Made by a program: the position numbers and the translations under genes | Shown here: positions 6,738 to 13,972 of the stretch, one piece after another | How positions within the stretch are numbered: position 1 is the stretch's first letter | How the letters are laid out: the number at the start of each line of letters is the position of its first letter | Notes under the pieces: model-generated | The model's input: the letters and a program-made list of their open reading frames with translations, nothing else | Database searches by the model: none | What the model was told of the DNA's origin: nothing | NCBI GenBank assembly: GCA_002279285.1 | Contig: NCBR01000002.1 | Location: forward strand, 1-24,952 | Direction: 5' to 3' | DNA: 24,952 nucleotides | Source of the DNA: Acidobacteria bacterium 37-71-11 | GTDB lineage: Bacteria > Acidobacteriota > Thermoanaerobaculia > Thermoanaerobaculales > Thermoanaerobaculaceae

Positions 6738-7651
6738 TCGTCCCGGCGCCATCGGATCAGCGTCCGCCGTGAGATGCCGAGCACCGCGGCCGCGCGCGAC
6801 ACGTTGCCGCGCTCGGCCGCCAGGACCCACAGGGCGTACAGGCGTTCGACCTCGACCAGCGGAGCCATGCGCTCCGCCGCCAGTCCGGCGACCGCGGGCC
6901 AGGCGTGGGCCGGCAGGCCGAGGTCGGCCGGGCCGATCGTCCCTTCGCCACCTCGCATCCGCGCCCGCGTGAGCGCGGCCTCGAGTTCGCGGAAGTTGCC
7001 CGGCCACGGGTATGCGGTCAACAGCCGGCCGGCCTCGTCCGTCAGGGTCGCTCGCCCCTGGGCCTGCCGCCGCCCCCGGCGGAGGACGGCGCGGGCGAAC
7101 GGCAGGATGTCCTCGGGGCGATGCCGCAGCGCCGGCAGCTGCGCGTGAAACCCGGCAAGACGGTGGTAGAGGTCGGGCCGGAACGTCCCCGCGTCCACCC
7201 GCTGCTGCAGCCCGGCGTCCGCCAGGGCGATGACGCGGGCGCGGAATGAGCGGGGGACCGCAGCGCCCACCGGAGCGTAGCTGCGCTCCTCCAAGACCCG
7301 CAGCAGCGCGGTCTGCCCCTCGGACGGCAGGGCGTCGACGCGGTCGAGCACGAGCGTGCCGTCCGCAGCCCGCTCGAGGAGTCCCCGGTGCGGGCGAGTC
7401 GCATCGGTGAACGCCCCGGCGCGATGGCCGAACAGCGCCGAGGCCAGCAACGTCGCCGGGACCGCGCCGCAATCCACGACCACGAACGGGCGGCCGCGCC
7501 GCCCGGCCCGGTGGGCGCGGGCGGCCACGAAGCTCTTGCCCACCCCGGTCTCGCCCTCGAGCAGGAGCGTCAGATCGGTGGGGGCGAACCGCAACAGGGC
7601 GCGAGCGATCTCGGCGGCGCGTCGGTTGCGGGTGGTGAAAAGCGCGTTCAC
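6734..7651 (-). CDS. Sigma-54-activator-like AAA+ ATPase with Fis-type HTH, altered motifs
   Basis: The 305-residue protein starts at GTG 7651, overlapping the rsfS stop (GTGA). It has the central domain of bacterial enhancer-binding proteins: Walker A GETGVGKS at residues 33-40, LFGHRAGAF, RVLEERSYAPVG, FRPDLYHRL with the arginine-finger region, LPALRHRPEDI and the sensor II-like YPWPGNFRELE. A C-terminal helix-turn-helix of Fis type follows (NVSRAAAVLGISRRTLIRW). There is no receiver, PAS or GAF domain. Two key motifs differ from the family: the sigma-54 contact loop GAFTGA reads GAFTDA (79-84), and Walker B reads LVLDRVDAL (100-108), with Arg104 where the catalytic glutamate belongs. It may therefore not activate sigma-54 normally. 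It sits between rsfS and rlmH; its target is unknown. Confidence 0.85.
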   Translation of the reverse strand: MNALFTTRNRRAAEIARALLRFAPTDLTLLLEGETGVGKSFVAARAHRAGRRGRPFVVVDCGAVPATLLASALFGHRAGAFTDATRPHRGLLERAADGTLVLDRVDALPSEGQTALLRVLEERSYAPVGAAVPRSFRARVIALADAGLQQRVDAGTFRPDLYHRLAGFHAQLPALRHRPEDILPFARAVLRRGRRQAQGRATLTDEAGRLLTAYPWPGNFRELEAALTRARMRGGEGTIGPADLGLPAHAWPAVAGLAAERMAPLVEVERLYALWVLAAERGNVSRAAAVLGISRRTLIRWRRDE

Positions 7652-8013
7652 CGGCCGGACGCCCGCACCAGCGCGGTGATCTCCGGGGCGTCCCCCCAGA
7701 GACGTTCGAGCGCGTAGAACTCGCGCCTCTCCTCGAGAAAGATGTGCAGGAGGAAATCCCAGTAATCCAACAGGATCCATCCGCCCTGGGCGTAACCCTC
7801 GACGGCCAGCGCCCGGACGCCGTTCGCCACCAGGGCGCGGTCGACTTCGTCCGCCACGGCCTGCGCCTGGCGCTGCGATCCGACTGAGCAGATCACGAAC
7901 GCCTCGGCGATCGAAGTCCGCTCGGAGACGTCCAGCGCCAGCACGTGGTACGCCTTCTTGTCTTCGAGCGCCGAAGCGACCAGCCGGAGGCGGGCCAGCA
8001 GGTCAGATTTCAT
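7648..8013 (-). CDS. rsfS: Ribosomal silencing factor
   Basis: The 121-residue protein shows the RsfS pattern: ALEDKKAYHVLALDVSERTSIAEAFVICSVGSQRQAQAVADEV, EGYAQGGWILLDYWDFLLHIFLEERREFYALERLWGDAP. RsfS binds ribosomal protein L14 and blocks subunit joining, lowering translation in poor conditions. ATG at 8013 overlaps the end of nadD by 11 bases, and its stop forms a GTGA junction with the next gene. A nadD-rsfS-rlmH order is common in bacteria; here an ATPase gene is inserted before rlmH. Confidence 0.95.
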   Translation of the reverse strand: MKSDLLARLRLVASALEDKKAYHVLALDVSERTSIAEAFVICSVGSQRQAQAVADEVDRALVANGVRALAVEGYAQGGWILLDYWDFLLHIFLEERREFYALERLWGDAPEITALVRASGR

Positions 8014-8680
8014 TGCCGGGCTCGCCTCCCTGATGGTACAGGCGGTGTTTCACGATGTAGCGGTGGACCTCGGGCGGGACCAGCTCGTGGATCGACCGCC
8101 CCAACCGCAGGCGCTCCCGCAGTTGCGTGGCCGAGACCGGAAACGGCTCATGCTGCAACAGGTAGATCCAGTTCGACCCCGGTTCCGGGTCCGGCACCTC
8201 GTGGAACGGCTCCACAGCCCGCATCCGCCCGCGCAGCTCGGCGGGCACCCTTGCCGCAAGCTCGTCGCCCCACACGGTGTCCCGGTGCAGCACGACCAGG
8301 TGGGCGAGAGAGACCAGCTCCTGCCACCGGTGCCACTCCCCGATCTGCGAGAACGAGTCGCTGCCCATGAGGAAGTAGACCTGTTCGACCGAGACGCGCT
8401 CGCGGAGCTGGCGAAGGGTATCGACGGTGTAGGTCGGGCCCTTTCGCTCGGCCTCGACGGCGGAGAGGAGGAAGCGGTCGTACGGCTGGGTGGCCAGCGC
8501 CAGCATCGCGAAGCGGTGCGAGAACGGCGTCAGCGGCGCCGCGAGCTTGTGCGGGGGGTTGAACGCGGGCACGAAAACCAGCGCGTCGAAGCGAAACGTC
8601 TCGAACGCGCGCACCGCCGGCACCAGGTGACCCAGGTGCACGGGGTCGAATGTGCCGCCGAAGAAGCCGAGCCTTTTCAC
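8003..8680 (-). CDS. nadD: Nicotinate-nucleotide adenylyltransferase
   Basis: The 225-residue protein has the nucleotidyltransferase signature GGTFDPVHLGHL at residues 9-20. Further matches are FVPAFNPPHK, RFAMLALA, ERKGPTYTVDTL, FLMGSDSFSQIGEWHRW and the C-terminal VSATQLRERLRLGRSIHELVPPEVHRYI with the SxTxxR-type motif. It transfers AMP to nicotinate mononucleotide, giving the substrate used by NadE, whose gene lies about 5 kb away on the other strand. The GTG start at 8680 overlaps the obgE stop (GTGA), indicating coupling. Confidence 0.96.
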   Translation of the reverse strand: MKRLGFFGGTFDPVHLGHLVPAVRAFETFRFDALVFVPAFNPPHKLAAPLTPFSHRFAMLALATQPYDRFLLSAVEAERKGPTYTVDTLRQLRERVSVEQVYFLMGSDSFSQIGEWHRWQELVSLAHLVVLHRDTVWGDELAARVPAELRGRMRAVEPFHEVPDPEPGSNWIYLLQHEPFPVSATQLRERLRLGRSIHELVPPEVHRYIVKHRLYHQGGEPGNEI

Positions 8681-9672
8681 CCGCGTTCCGCCAGAGCGAA
8701 TACCTGCTCCAGCATACCCTCAACGCCTTCGCCGCTCACCGCCGAGATCACGGCCCAGTCGACGCCCATCTCCGCGGCCAACTCGGCCACCTCGTCGCGG
8801 CGGGATTGCTCGGTGGCCGCATCGGCCTTGGTGCCGACGAGCAGCGATGTCCGGCTCGCGAGGGCGGGATCGTGGAGCGCGAGTTCCTGGTGCAGGACCT
8901 CCACCTGCCGCCGCACCGGCTCCTCGCTCGCGAGGTCCACGAGGTGGATCAACACGCGGCAGCGCTCGATGTGCCGCAGGAAGCGGTGGCCAAGGCCGGC
9001 ACCCTCGTGCGCGCCCTCGATCAACCCCGGGATGTCGGCGAACACCAGCGACCTTGCCCCGCCGTCGCGGCTCACGACCCCGAGGTGCGGCGCCAGCGTC
9101 GTGAACGGGTAATCCGCGATCTTGGGCCGCGCCGCCGAGACCCGGGCCAGGAGGGTCGACTTGCCGGCGTTCGGCAGACCGACGAGGCCGACGTCGGCGA
9201 GCAGCTTGAGTTCGAGCGCGATGTGAAGCTCCTGGCCGGCTTCGCCGGCCTCGGCGAAGCGCGGGGCCTGCCGCGTCGGCGTCGCGAAGTGCTGGTTGCC
9301 GCGTCCGCCGCGACCGCCGCGGGCCACGACCGTTTCCTGCCCGTCGCTCACCAGGTCGGCCATCAACTCGTTGCTGTCGAAGTCGCGGATGACGGTTCCG
9401 AGCGGGACCTCGATGATCGCGTCCTCGCCCGAAGCGCCGCTCTGGTTGGAGCCGCGGCCGTGCTCGGCGCGGCCCGCCTTGACGTGGTGGCGGTTGTAGA
9501 GGTGCGCCAGGGTCGCCCAGTGGACGCCGGCCCGCACGATGACGCTTCCCCCGTGCCCGCCGTCGCCGCCGTTGGGGCCGCCGCGCGGCACGTACTTCTC
9601 GCGGCGGAAGCTCACGCACCCACGTCCCCCATCGCCGGCCTTCACGAAGATGTGGACTTCGTCGAGGAACAT
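8677..9672 (-). CDS. obgE: Obg GTPase, ribosome assembly and stress control
   Basis: This 331-residue protein has the Gly-rich Obg fold at the N-terminus (FVKAGDGGRGCVSFRREKYVPRGGPNGGDGG). It then has a G domain with G1 GLPNAGKST, G3 DIPGLIEGAHEGAGLGHRFL and G4 TKAD. It ends soon after the G domain, without the C-terminal OCT domain found in some relatives, which is common outside Firmicutes. Obg proteins act in 50S maturation and bind ppGpp. The ATG start lies 21 bases after the rpmA stop, in the classic rplU-rpmA-obgE order. Confidence 0.97.
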   Translation of the reverse strand: MFLDEVHIFVKAGDGGRGCVSFRREKYVPRGGPNGGDGGHGGSVIVRAGVHWATLAHLYNRHHVKAGRAEHGRGSNQSGASGEDAIIEVPLGTVIRDFDSNELMADLVSDGQETVVARGGRGGRGNQHFATPTRQAPRFAEAGEAGQELHIALELKLLADVGLVGLPNAGKSTLLARVSAARPKIADYPFTTLAPHLGVVSRDGGARSLVFADIPGLIEGAHEGAGLGHRFLRHIERCRVLIHLVDLASEEPVRRQVEVLHQELALHDPALASRTSLLVGTKADAATEQSRRDEVAELAAEMGVDWAVISAVSGEGVEGMLEQVFALAERG

Positions 9673-9693
9673 CAGGCTCGTGGGGGGCGCACG

Positions 9694-9951
9694 CTAGGCG
9701 GCGGGTTCGATCACCACGAAGCGGCCGAGGCGCCCGCGGTCGCGGAAGCGGATGCGGCCCTCGACCAGGGCGAACAGCGTGTCGTCCCCGCCGCGGCCGA
9801 CATGCACGCCGGGCTTCCAGCGGGTGCCGCGCTGCCGCACGATGATCGTCCCGGCGGTGACCAGCTCGCCGTCGCCGCGCTTGACGCCCAGTCGCTGGGC
9901 GTTCGAATCACGCCCGTTCCGGCTCGAACCCTGACCTTTCTTGTGCGCCAT
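9694..9951 (-). CDS. rpmA: 50S ribosomal protein L27
   Basis: This 85-residue protein begins MAHKKGQGSSRNGRDSNAQRLG, the typical L27 N-terminus reaching towards the peptidyl transferase centre. It continues with GTIIVRQRGTRWKPGVHVGRGGDDTLFALVEGRIRF. It has no cleavable leader of the Firmicutes type. A purine-rich ribosome binding site (GGGAGGGGAG) directly precedes the ATG. It lies 9 bases after rplU. Confidence 0.98.
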   Translation of the reverse strand: MAHKKGQGSSRNGRDSNAQRLGVKRGDGELVTAGTIIVRQRGTRWKPGVHVGRGGDDTLFALVEGRIRFRDRGRLGRFVVIEPAA

Positions 9952-9960
9952 CTCCCCTCC

Positions 9961-10278
9961 CTACGCCTCGATGGCGTCGATGCGGACCTCGAGGAGGTCC
10001 TGGCGGTGGCCCGTCGTCTTGCGGTACCCCTTGCGCTTCTTCTTCTTGAAGATGATCACCTTCTCGGCGCGCATTTCGCGCAGCAGCGTGCCCTTGACCG
10101 ACGCCCCGGCCACCAGCGGCTTGCCCACCGCGACGCTTCCGGCGTCGCGGACGAGGAGAACGCGATCGAACACGACCTCGGCGCCCACCTGCGCGCCGGG
10201 CCACACCCGCTCCACCGCGACCCGTTGCCCGACTTCCACGCGGTGTTGCTTGCCACCAGCTTCCACGATTGCGTACAT
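9961..10278 (-). CDS. rplU: 50S ribosomal protein L21
   Basis: The 105-residue protein starts MYAIVEAGGKQHRVEVGQRV and ends with the basic L21 signature VIIFKKKKRKGYRKTTGHRQ. ATG 10278 is preceded by GGAG at five-base spacing; the longer frame upstream has no L21 similarity. It is the first gene of the ribosomal operon and has a near-consensus promoter just upstream. Confidence 0.98.
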   Translation of the reverse strand: MYAIVEAGGKQHRVEVGQRVAVERVWPGAQVGAEVVFDRVLLVRDAGSVAVGKPLVAGASVKGTLLREMRAEKVIIFKKKKRKGYRKTTGHRQDLLEVRIDAIEA

Positions 10279-10289
10279 GCCAACTCCAA

Positions 10290-10303
10290 CCCGACCAGTC
10301 GGG
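10290..10303 (-). promoter_or_regulatory. Small inverted repeat in the rplU leader
   Basis: The minus strand reads CCCGACTGGTCGGG, a palindrome with 6-base arms around TG. It can fold as a 5-bp stem with a 4-base loop, at the very 5' end of the predicted rplU transcript and before the ribosome binding site. It could be a protein or RNA control element; no function is shown. Confidence 0.4.
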
Positions 10304-10311
10304 GAACGAAG

Positions 10312-10340
10312 TTTGTACCACACCGCCGGTTGAGTGTCAA
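10312..10340 (-). promoter_or_regulatory. Sigma-70-type promoter of the rplU operon
   Basis: On the minus strand, TTGACA (10340-10335) is followed by exactly 17 bases and then TACAAA (10317-10312). The -35 box is perfect and the -10 matches four of six consensus bases. It lies about 35 bases before the rplU start, and the TGA inside the -35 box is the stop codon of the upstream membrane-protein gene. Confidence 0.75.
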
Positions 10341-12094
10341 ACCTGCGGGGCGTTCGGAGGCAGGGCAAAGACCTGCACCGACCCCACCTGGACAACCGGC
10401 TCGCCGAGCCACGTGACGAAGGTGCGCCACCGCCGCCACCCCTGCACGTTCCGCCACGGTGCCACCGGGTAGCCGCCCGCGAGGCGGTCGAGTTCGCCCC
10501 AGTTGACGAGGATGTGGGTGAAGCCCTGCCTGCGTAGCCGCTCGCATGCCTCGCCCGGGCCTGAGCTCCTCTCCAGCACCGCCCGCAGCGGGGAAACGTC
10601 GAACTGCGACGGGGCGACGAAGCGGCGGGGAAAGCCGAAACCCCGCGGCTCGCCAACGAACAGCACACGGGCGGCCTCGGGCAGGCTTCGCGACGCCGCG
10701 AACGCCGGAAACGGATCGTTCGGAATCCAACCCGGCGGGACGGATCGGGTGGGGGTGAGTAGCCACGCCGGCCCGACACGCCGCAGCTCGGTCACGCCGA
10801 ACGTCAGGCAGACGGCCGCGGTGGCCGCCAGCGCCAGCCCTGCGGCCCACGCGCCCGCGCGTCCACGGCGCGCAGCGGAGGCGGCAACCGCCAGCAGGAC
10901 GCCGAGGGTGGGCGCCAGGAACCTGGGCACGATGCCGGTGAGCCCCCAGGCCGCAAATCCCGCCAGCGCCACCAGCGCCGCGAGCCGCGGCCGGCGCCCC
11001 CCCGGCGGCAGGGATGCCAGCGCCGCCGCCAACGCCAGCGGCGCCAGGTAGGCGGCGTGAGGCGCGACCGCGGCCGCGAGCTGACGCACAACTCCCAGGG
11101 GCGACAGGCCGAGCTTCATGAGCACGCCGCCTTCGCGCCAGAGGATGCCCATCCCCTCCCCCCGCCAGCCGATCGGCGCGAACGGCGCACCGAGCAGCAC
11201 GAGGTTCTTCACCCACCACGGGGCACTTCCCGCCAGCCAGCCCGCGGCTGCGGCCAATCCGGCGCGCCCCCGCCTCCGGCCGCGCACGACGACGAGCACG
11301 AGCACGATCAGACTCCAGGCGACGGCCTGGACCCTCGTGGCCGAGGCCGCCCCCGCCAGCAGGCCGGCAAGCAACGCGGCGCCCGTGCCGCAGGTCGAGC
11401 CCAGCGCCATCGCCACCGCGGCAAAGATCCCCGCTAGCGCCAGGCCCTCGGCGGCGGGCAGCCCCGCGACGAGAGCGTCGCCCGGCAGCGCCGGCACGCA
11501 CCCCGCAGCCAACACCGCCGCCCAGCGCGGCGCGCCCAGCCTCCTCGCCAACGCCCCCACCGCCGCGCCCGCGACGACGAAGCTCCACCAGTGGAGGAGC
11601 GCGGGCGCGCGACTCATCCCGGCCGCGAGGGGCACGGACGCCAGCAGCTGCGCCAGCGGAGGAAACGCCGAGAACAGGTCCTCGGGGTGGGCGCGGATGC
11701 CGCCCTCCAGCAACGCCTGCCACGGCAGACCGAGGTGGTACACGAGGGCGTCGTAGAAGAACGGTGGGGCCACCGCCAGCGGCAGCGCCAAGGCCGCGCC
11801 GAGGGCCGGACTGAGCAGCGTGGCCCACCGCCAGCGGTTGCCTCGCCACCTCGCCACAGCGGCGAACGCCAGGGGGACGCTCGCGACCAGCCACGGCCGC
11901 CAGGCGTGCAGCAGCCCGAGGAGCAGCAGGCCACAGGCGAGGGCCCAGCTCCCAACCACGAAATCCACGGGCAGGCGCAGTCCGGGCTGAATAGGCGCGC
12001 GGAGGAGCCGCCGCACGCGCGCGCCGGTGGCTGCGGCGATGCCGGCGAGCGCCGCGGCCGCGAGCACCTCGACGATGAGGGGAGAGCCAGGCAC
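10337..12094 (-). CDS. Multi-pass membrane protein, GT-C glycosyltransferase-like (copy 2)
   Basis: The 585-residue protein is very rich in Ala, Leu, Val and Trp, with about ten or more hydrophobic segments. It then has a C-terminal soluble-looking region of roughly 130 residues. The PPFFYDALVYHLGLPW motif lies after the first few segments, where GT-C enzymes (ArnT/PMT-like, using polyprenyl-phosphate sugars) place their first-loop acidic residue. The C-terminal region contains RVLFVGEPRGFGFPRRF and GFTHILVNWGELDRL. It is a paralogue of the preceding gene, sharing FYDALVYHLG-PW and GFTH-L-NWGE. The family fits membrane-linked sugar transfer to lipid or protein, but substrate and product are unknown. 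The start is GTG 12094. The rplU promoter overlaps its stop codon. Confidence 0.6.
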   Translation of the reverse strand: MPGSPLIVEVLAAAALAGIAAATGARVRRLLRAPIQPGLRLPVDFVVGSWALACGLLLLGLLHAWRPWLVASVPLAFAAVARWRGNRWRWATLLSPALGAALALPLAVAPPFFYDALVYHLGLPWQALLEGGIRAHPEDLFSAFPPLAQLLASVPLAAGMSRAPALLHWWSFVVAGAAVGALARRLGAPRWAAVLAAGCVPALPGDALVAGLPAAEGLALAGIFAAVAMALGSTCGTGAALLAGLLAGAASATRVQAVAWSLIVLVLVVVRGRRRGRAGLAAAAGWLAGSAPWWVKNLVLLGAPFAPIGWRGEGMGILWREGGVLMKLGLSPLGVVRQLAAAVAPHAAYLAPLALAAALASLPPGGRRPRLAALVALAGFAAWGLTGIVPRFLAPTLGVLLAVAASAARRGRAGAWAAGLALAATAAVCLTFGVTELRRVGPAWLLTPTRSVPPGWIPNDPFPAFAASRSLPEAARVLFVGEPRGFGFPRRFVAPSQFDVSPLRAVLERSSGPGEACERLRRQGFTHILVNWGELDRLAGGYPVAPWRNVQGWRRWRTFVTWLGEPVVQVGSVQVFALPPNAPQV

Positions 12095-12168
12095 CGGCTC
12101 AGTCTAGCCGCTCCCCTGCGGGGCGAGCCGGCGGCGCCTCTGGACCCGGCCTGCCCCCGCCGAAGGTG

Positions 12169-13935
12169 TCAATCGCCGCCGGGCCCGCCCGCCAAGACGC
12201 GGACCTCGATGCTGCCCTTGCGGAAGACCGGGCGCGTAAACTCGCCAAGGAAGTCCCTCCAACGCGCATCCGCGTCGCGGCTACGCCAGCGCAGCACGCG
12301 GTAGCCGGGGCCTCCGAGGCGGGCAACCTCGCCCCAGTTGATCAGGAGGTGGGTGAAGCCCGCCGAGCGTAAGCGCTGCGCCGCCACCGCCGCGGTCGGG
12401 GAAGACTCGACGACATCCTGCACGAGCTGCTCGTCGTACGGCGAGCTGACCTGATGCGGCCGGGGGCATCCCCAAGCCCGGCCATCGCCCACCACCAGGA
12501 TCCGCGCCTGCTTCGGCAGGACGGCGTCGCACCGTCGGTACGCGGGAAGCGGGTCGTTCACCGTCGCGGAGTGCCGCCACGCCTCGGCGCTCTCCGCGCC
12601 CCGCCATAGCCGGCCGACGCCGAGGACACCGAACACGAACGCGGCGAGGTTGAGGACGCCGAGGGCGACGGTAACGCCGAGCAGCGCGAGAACCAGCCGG
12701 GCCGGCCGGGGTCCGAACCGCCCGAGGCCGGCTGCGGCGAGCGCCGCGAGCAGCGCCGCGAGCGGCAAGGCGTACCGGGTGGTCTGCGACGTCACCAGCC
12801 ACGCGGCAAGCGCCAGGGCGACCGCCAGCGCCACGAGGCGACGCTCACGCCGCGCGCCGTCGTGGCCGGAAAGCGCAAGCACCACCAGCGGCAGCGCGGC
12901 CACCGCCCACCACCCCAGCCCGTTGGGAGGCACAACCAGGTGGGCGAGGCCCGCCGGCACGCTGGCCAACCCGCCGACGCCCTCTTGGACCAGGGCGAGG
13001 TAGCGCTGGTTGTCGGGGGCGGACCAGCCGCGACCTCCAAGGAGCGTCCACAGGAGCGGGAAGACAGGGTTGCCGGTGGTGACGAGGTTGCGCACCCACC
13101 AGAACGAGGAGACGGCGATCCCGAGTCCGGCGGCCGGCCAGGTGACGGACGCTGCTGCCAGGCAACCGACCACCAGCACCGCCGCGGCCGGGATCGCGGC
13201 CGTGTACTTGGCGGCCACCGCCAGGCCGAAGGCGAGGCCGATTCCGAGCGTGCGCTCGGAGGCGCTCTCGTCGTGGGCGGCGAGATGGTTCACCATGAGG
13301 ACGACGCCCAGCACTACCAGCTGGTCGGCGGCTGCAACACTCGCGATCCAGGTGGCATGCCAGCACCCGAGCACGAGGACGGGGGCGACCCAGCGGTAGC
13401 GCCCCGCACCCAGCCGGCCCGCCAGCCGCGCGAGGACAACCAGGGCGATGACGAACGTGGCCCAGTGAAGGCCCGCGGCCGCCTCGGGGAGGCCGATCGC
13501 AACCGGCAGGAGGAAGACGGTCGACGCCGCCATCGGGAAGTGGCTGAATAGGTTGTGTGCGACGGTCGCAAAGCTGCCGTTGGCGAGCCAGGTCCAGGGG
13601 AAGCCGAGGTGGTAGACGAGGGCGTCGTAGAAGTAGGGCGGGACCAGCCACAGCGGAGCGCCGGCCGCAAGCGCTGCGCCGAACATGAGGGCCGGCCGCG
13701 GCTGGCCACGCGTCAGGCCCCACGCCTTCCAGAGGCCACCCGCCAGGACCAGAAAACCCGCCCAGACCGCGAGGCGGGGTCCCGCGAATTGAGCGATCAG
13801 CGCGACGGACCACCACAGCGCCGTCCAGCCGCGTACCCAGCGGTCGCCCGCGGACCGAGCGCCCAGCATCTCGCCGAGCCCGAGCAGACCCCCCGCCACG
13901 AGCGCCGTCAGCGTCAGGGCGGCAAGGGCGTGCAC
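12169..13935 (-). CDS. Multi-pass membrane protein, GT-C glycosyltransferase-like (copy 1)
   Basis: The 588-residue protein has many transmembrane segments and the PPYFYDALVYHLGFPWTWL motif. SSFWWVRNLVTTGNPVFPLLW follows, resembling the WW-RN--TGNP-FP segment common in bacterial glycosyltransferase-39-like membrane proteins. A C-terminal region carries RILVVGDGRAWG and GFTHLLINWGEVARL. The next gene is its paralogue, apparently from a tandem duplication, with 74 bases between them. The starting GTG (13935) lies 37 bases after the mqnC stop, so it may be co-transcribed with menaquinone genes. A transferase using a lipid-linked sugar is the likeliest role; the acceptor cannot be told. Confidence 0.6.
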   Translation of the reverse strand: MHALAALTLTALVAGGLLGLGEMLGARSAGDRWVRGWTALWWSVALIAQFAGPRLAVWAGFLVLAGGLWKAWGLTRGQPRPALMFGAALAAGAPLWLVPPYFYDALVYHLGFPWTWLANGSFATVAHNLFSHFPMAASTVFLLPVAIGLPEAAAGLHWATFVIALVVLARLAGRLGAGRYRWVAPVLVLGCWHATWIASVAAADQLVVLGVVLMVNHLAAHDESASERTLGIGLAFGLAVAAKYTAAIPAAAVLVVGCLAAASVTWPAAGLGIAVSSFWWVRNLVTTGNPVFPLLWTLLGGRGWSAPDNQRYLALVQEGVGGLASVPAGLAHLVVPPNGLGWWAVAALPLVVLALSGHDGARRERRLVALAVALALAAWLVTSQTTRYALPLAALLAALAAAGLGRFGPRPARLVLALLGVTVALGVLNLAAFVFGVLGVGRLWRGAESAEAWRHSATVNDPLPAYRRCDAVLPKQARILVVGDGRAWGCPRPHQVSSPYDEQLVQDVVESSPTAAVAAQRLRSAGFTHLLINWGEVARLGGPGYRVLRWRSRDADARWRDFLGEFTRPVFRKGSIEVRVLAGGPGGD

Positions 13936-13972
13936 GATCGTATTGTGCGCCGGTTCGAGCCGAAGCTGGCTG

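Noticed and set aside
12167..12172. TTGACA overlapping the stop codon of the first GT-C-like gene, like the rplU promoter
   Set aside because: No -10-like sequence occurs at 16-18 bases downstream (CCGGGT at 17), so it is not supported as a promoter.
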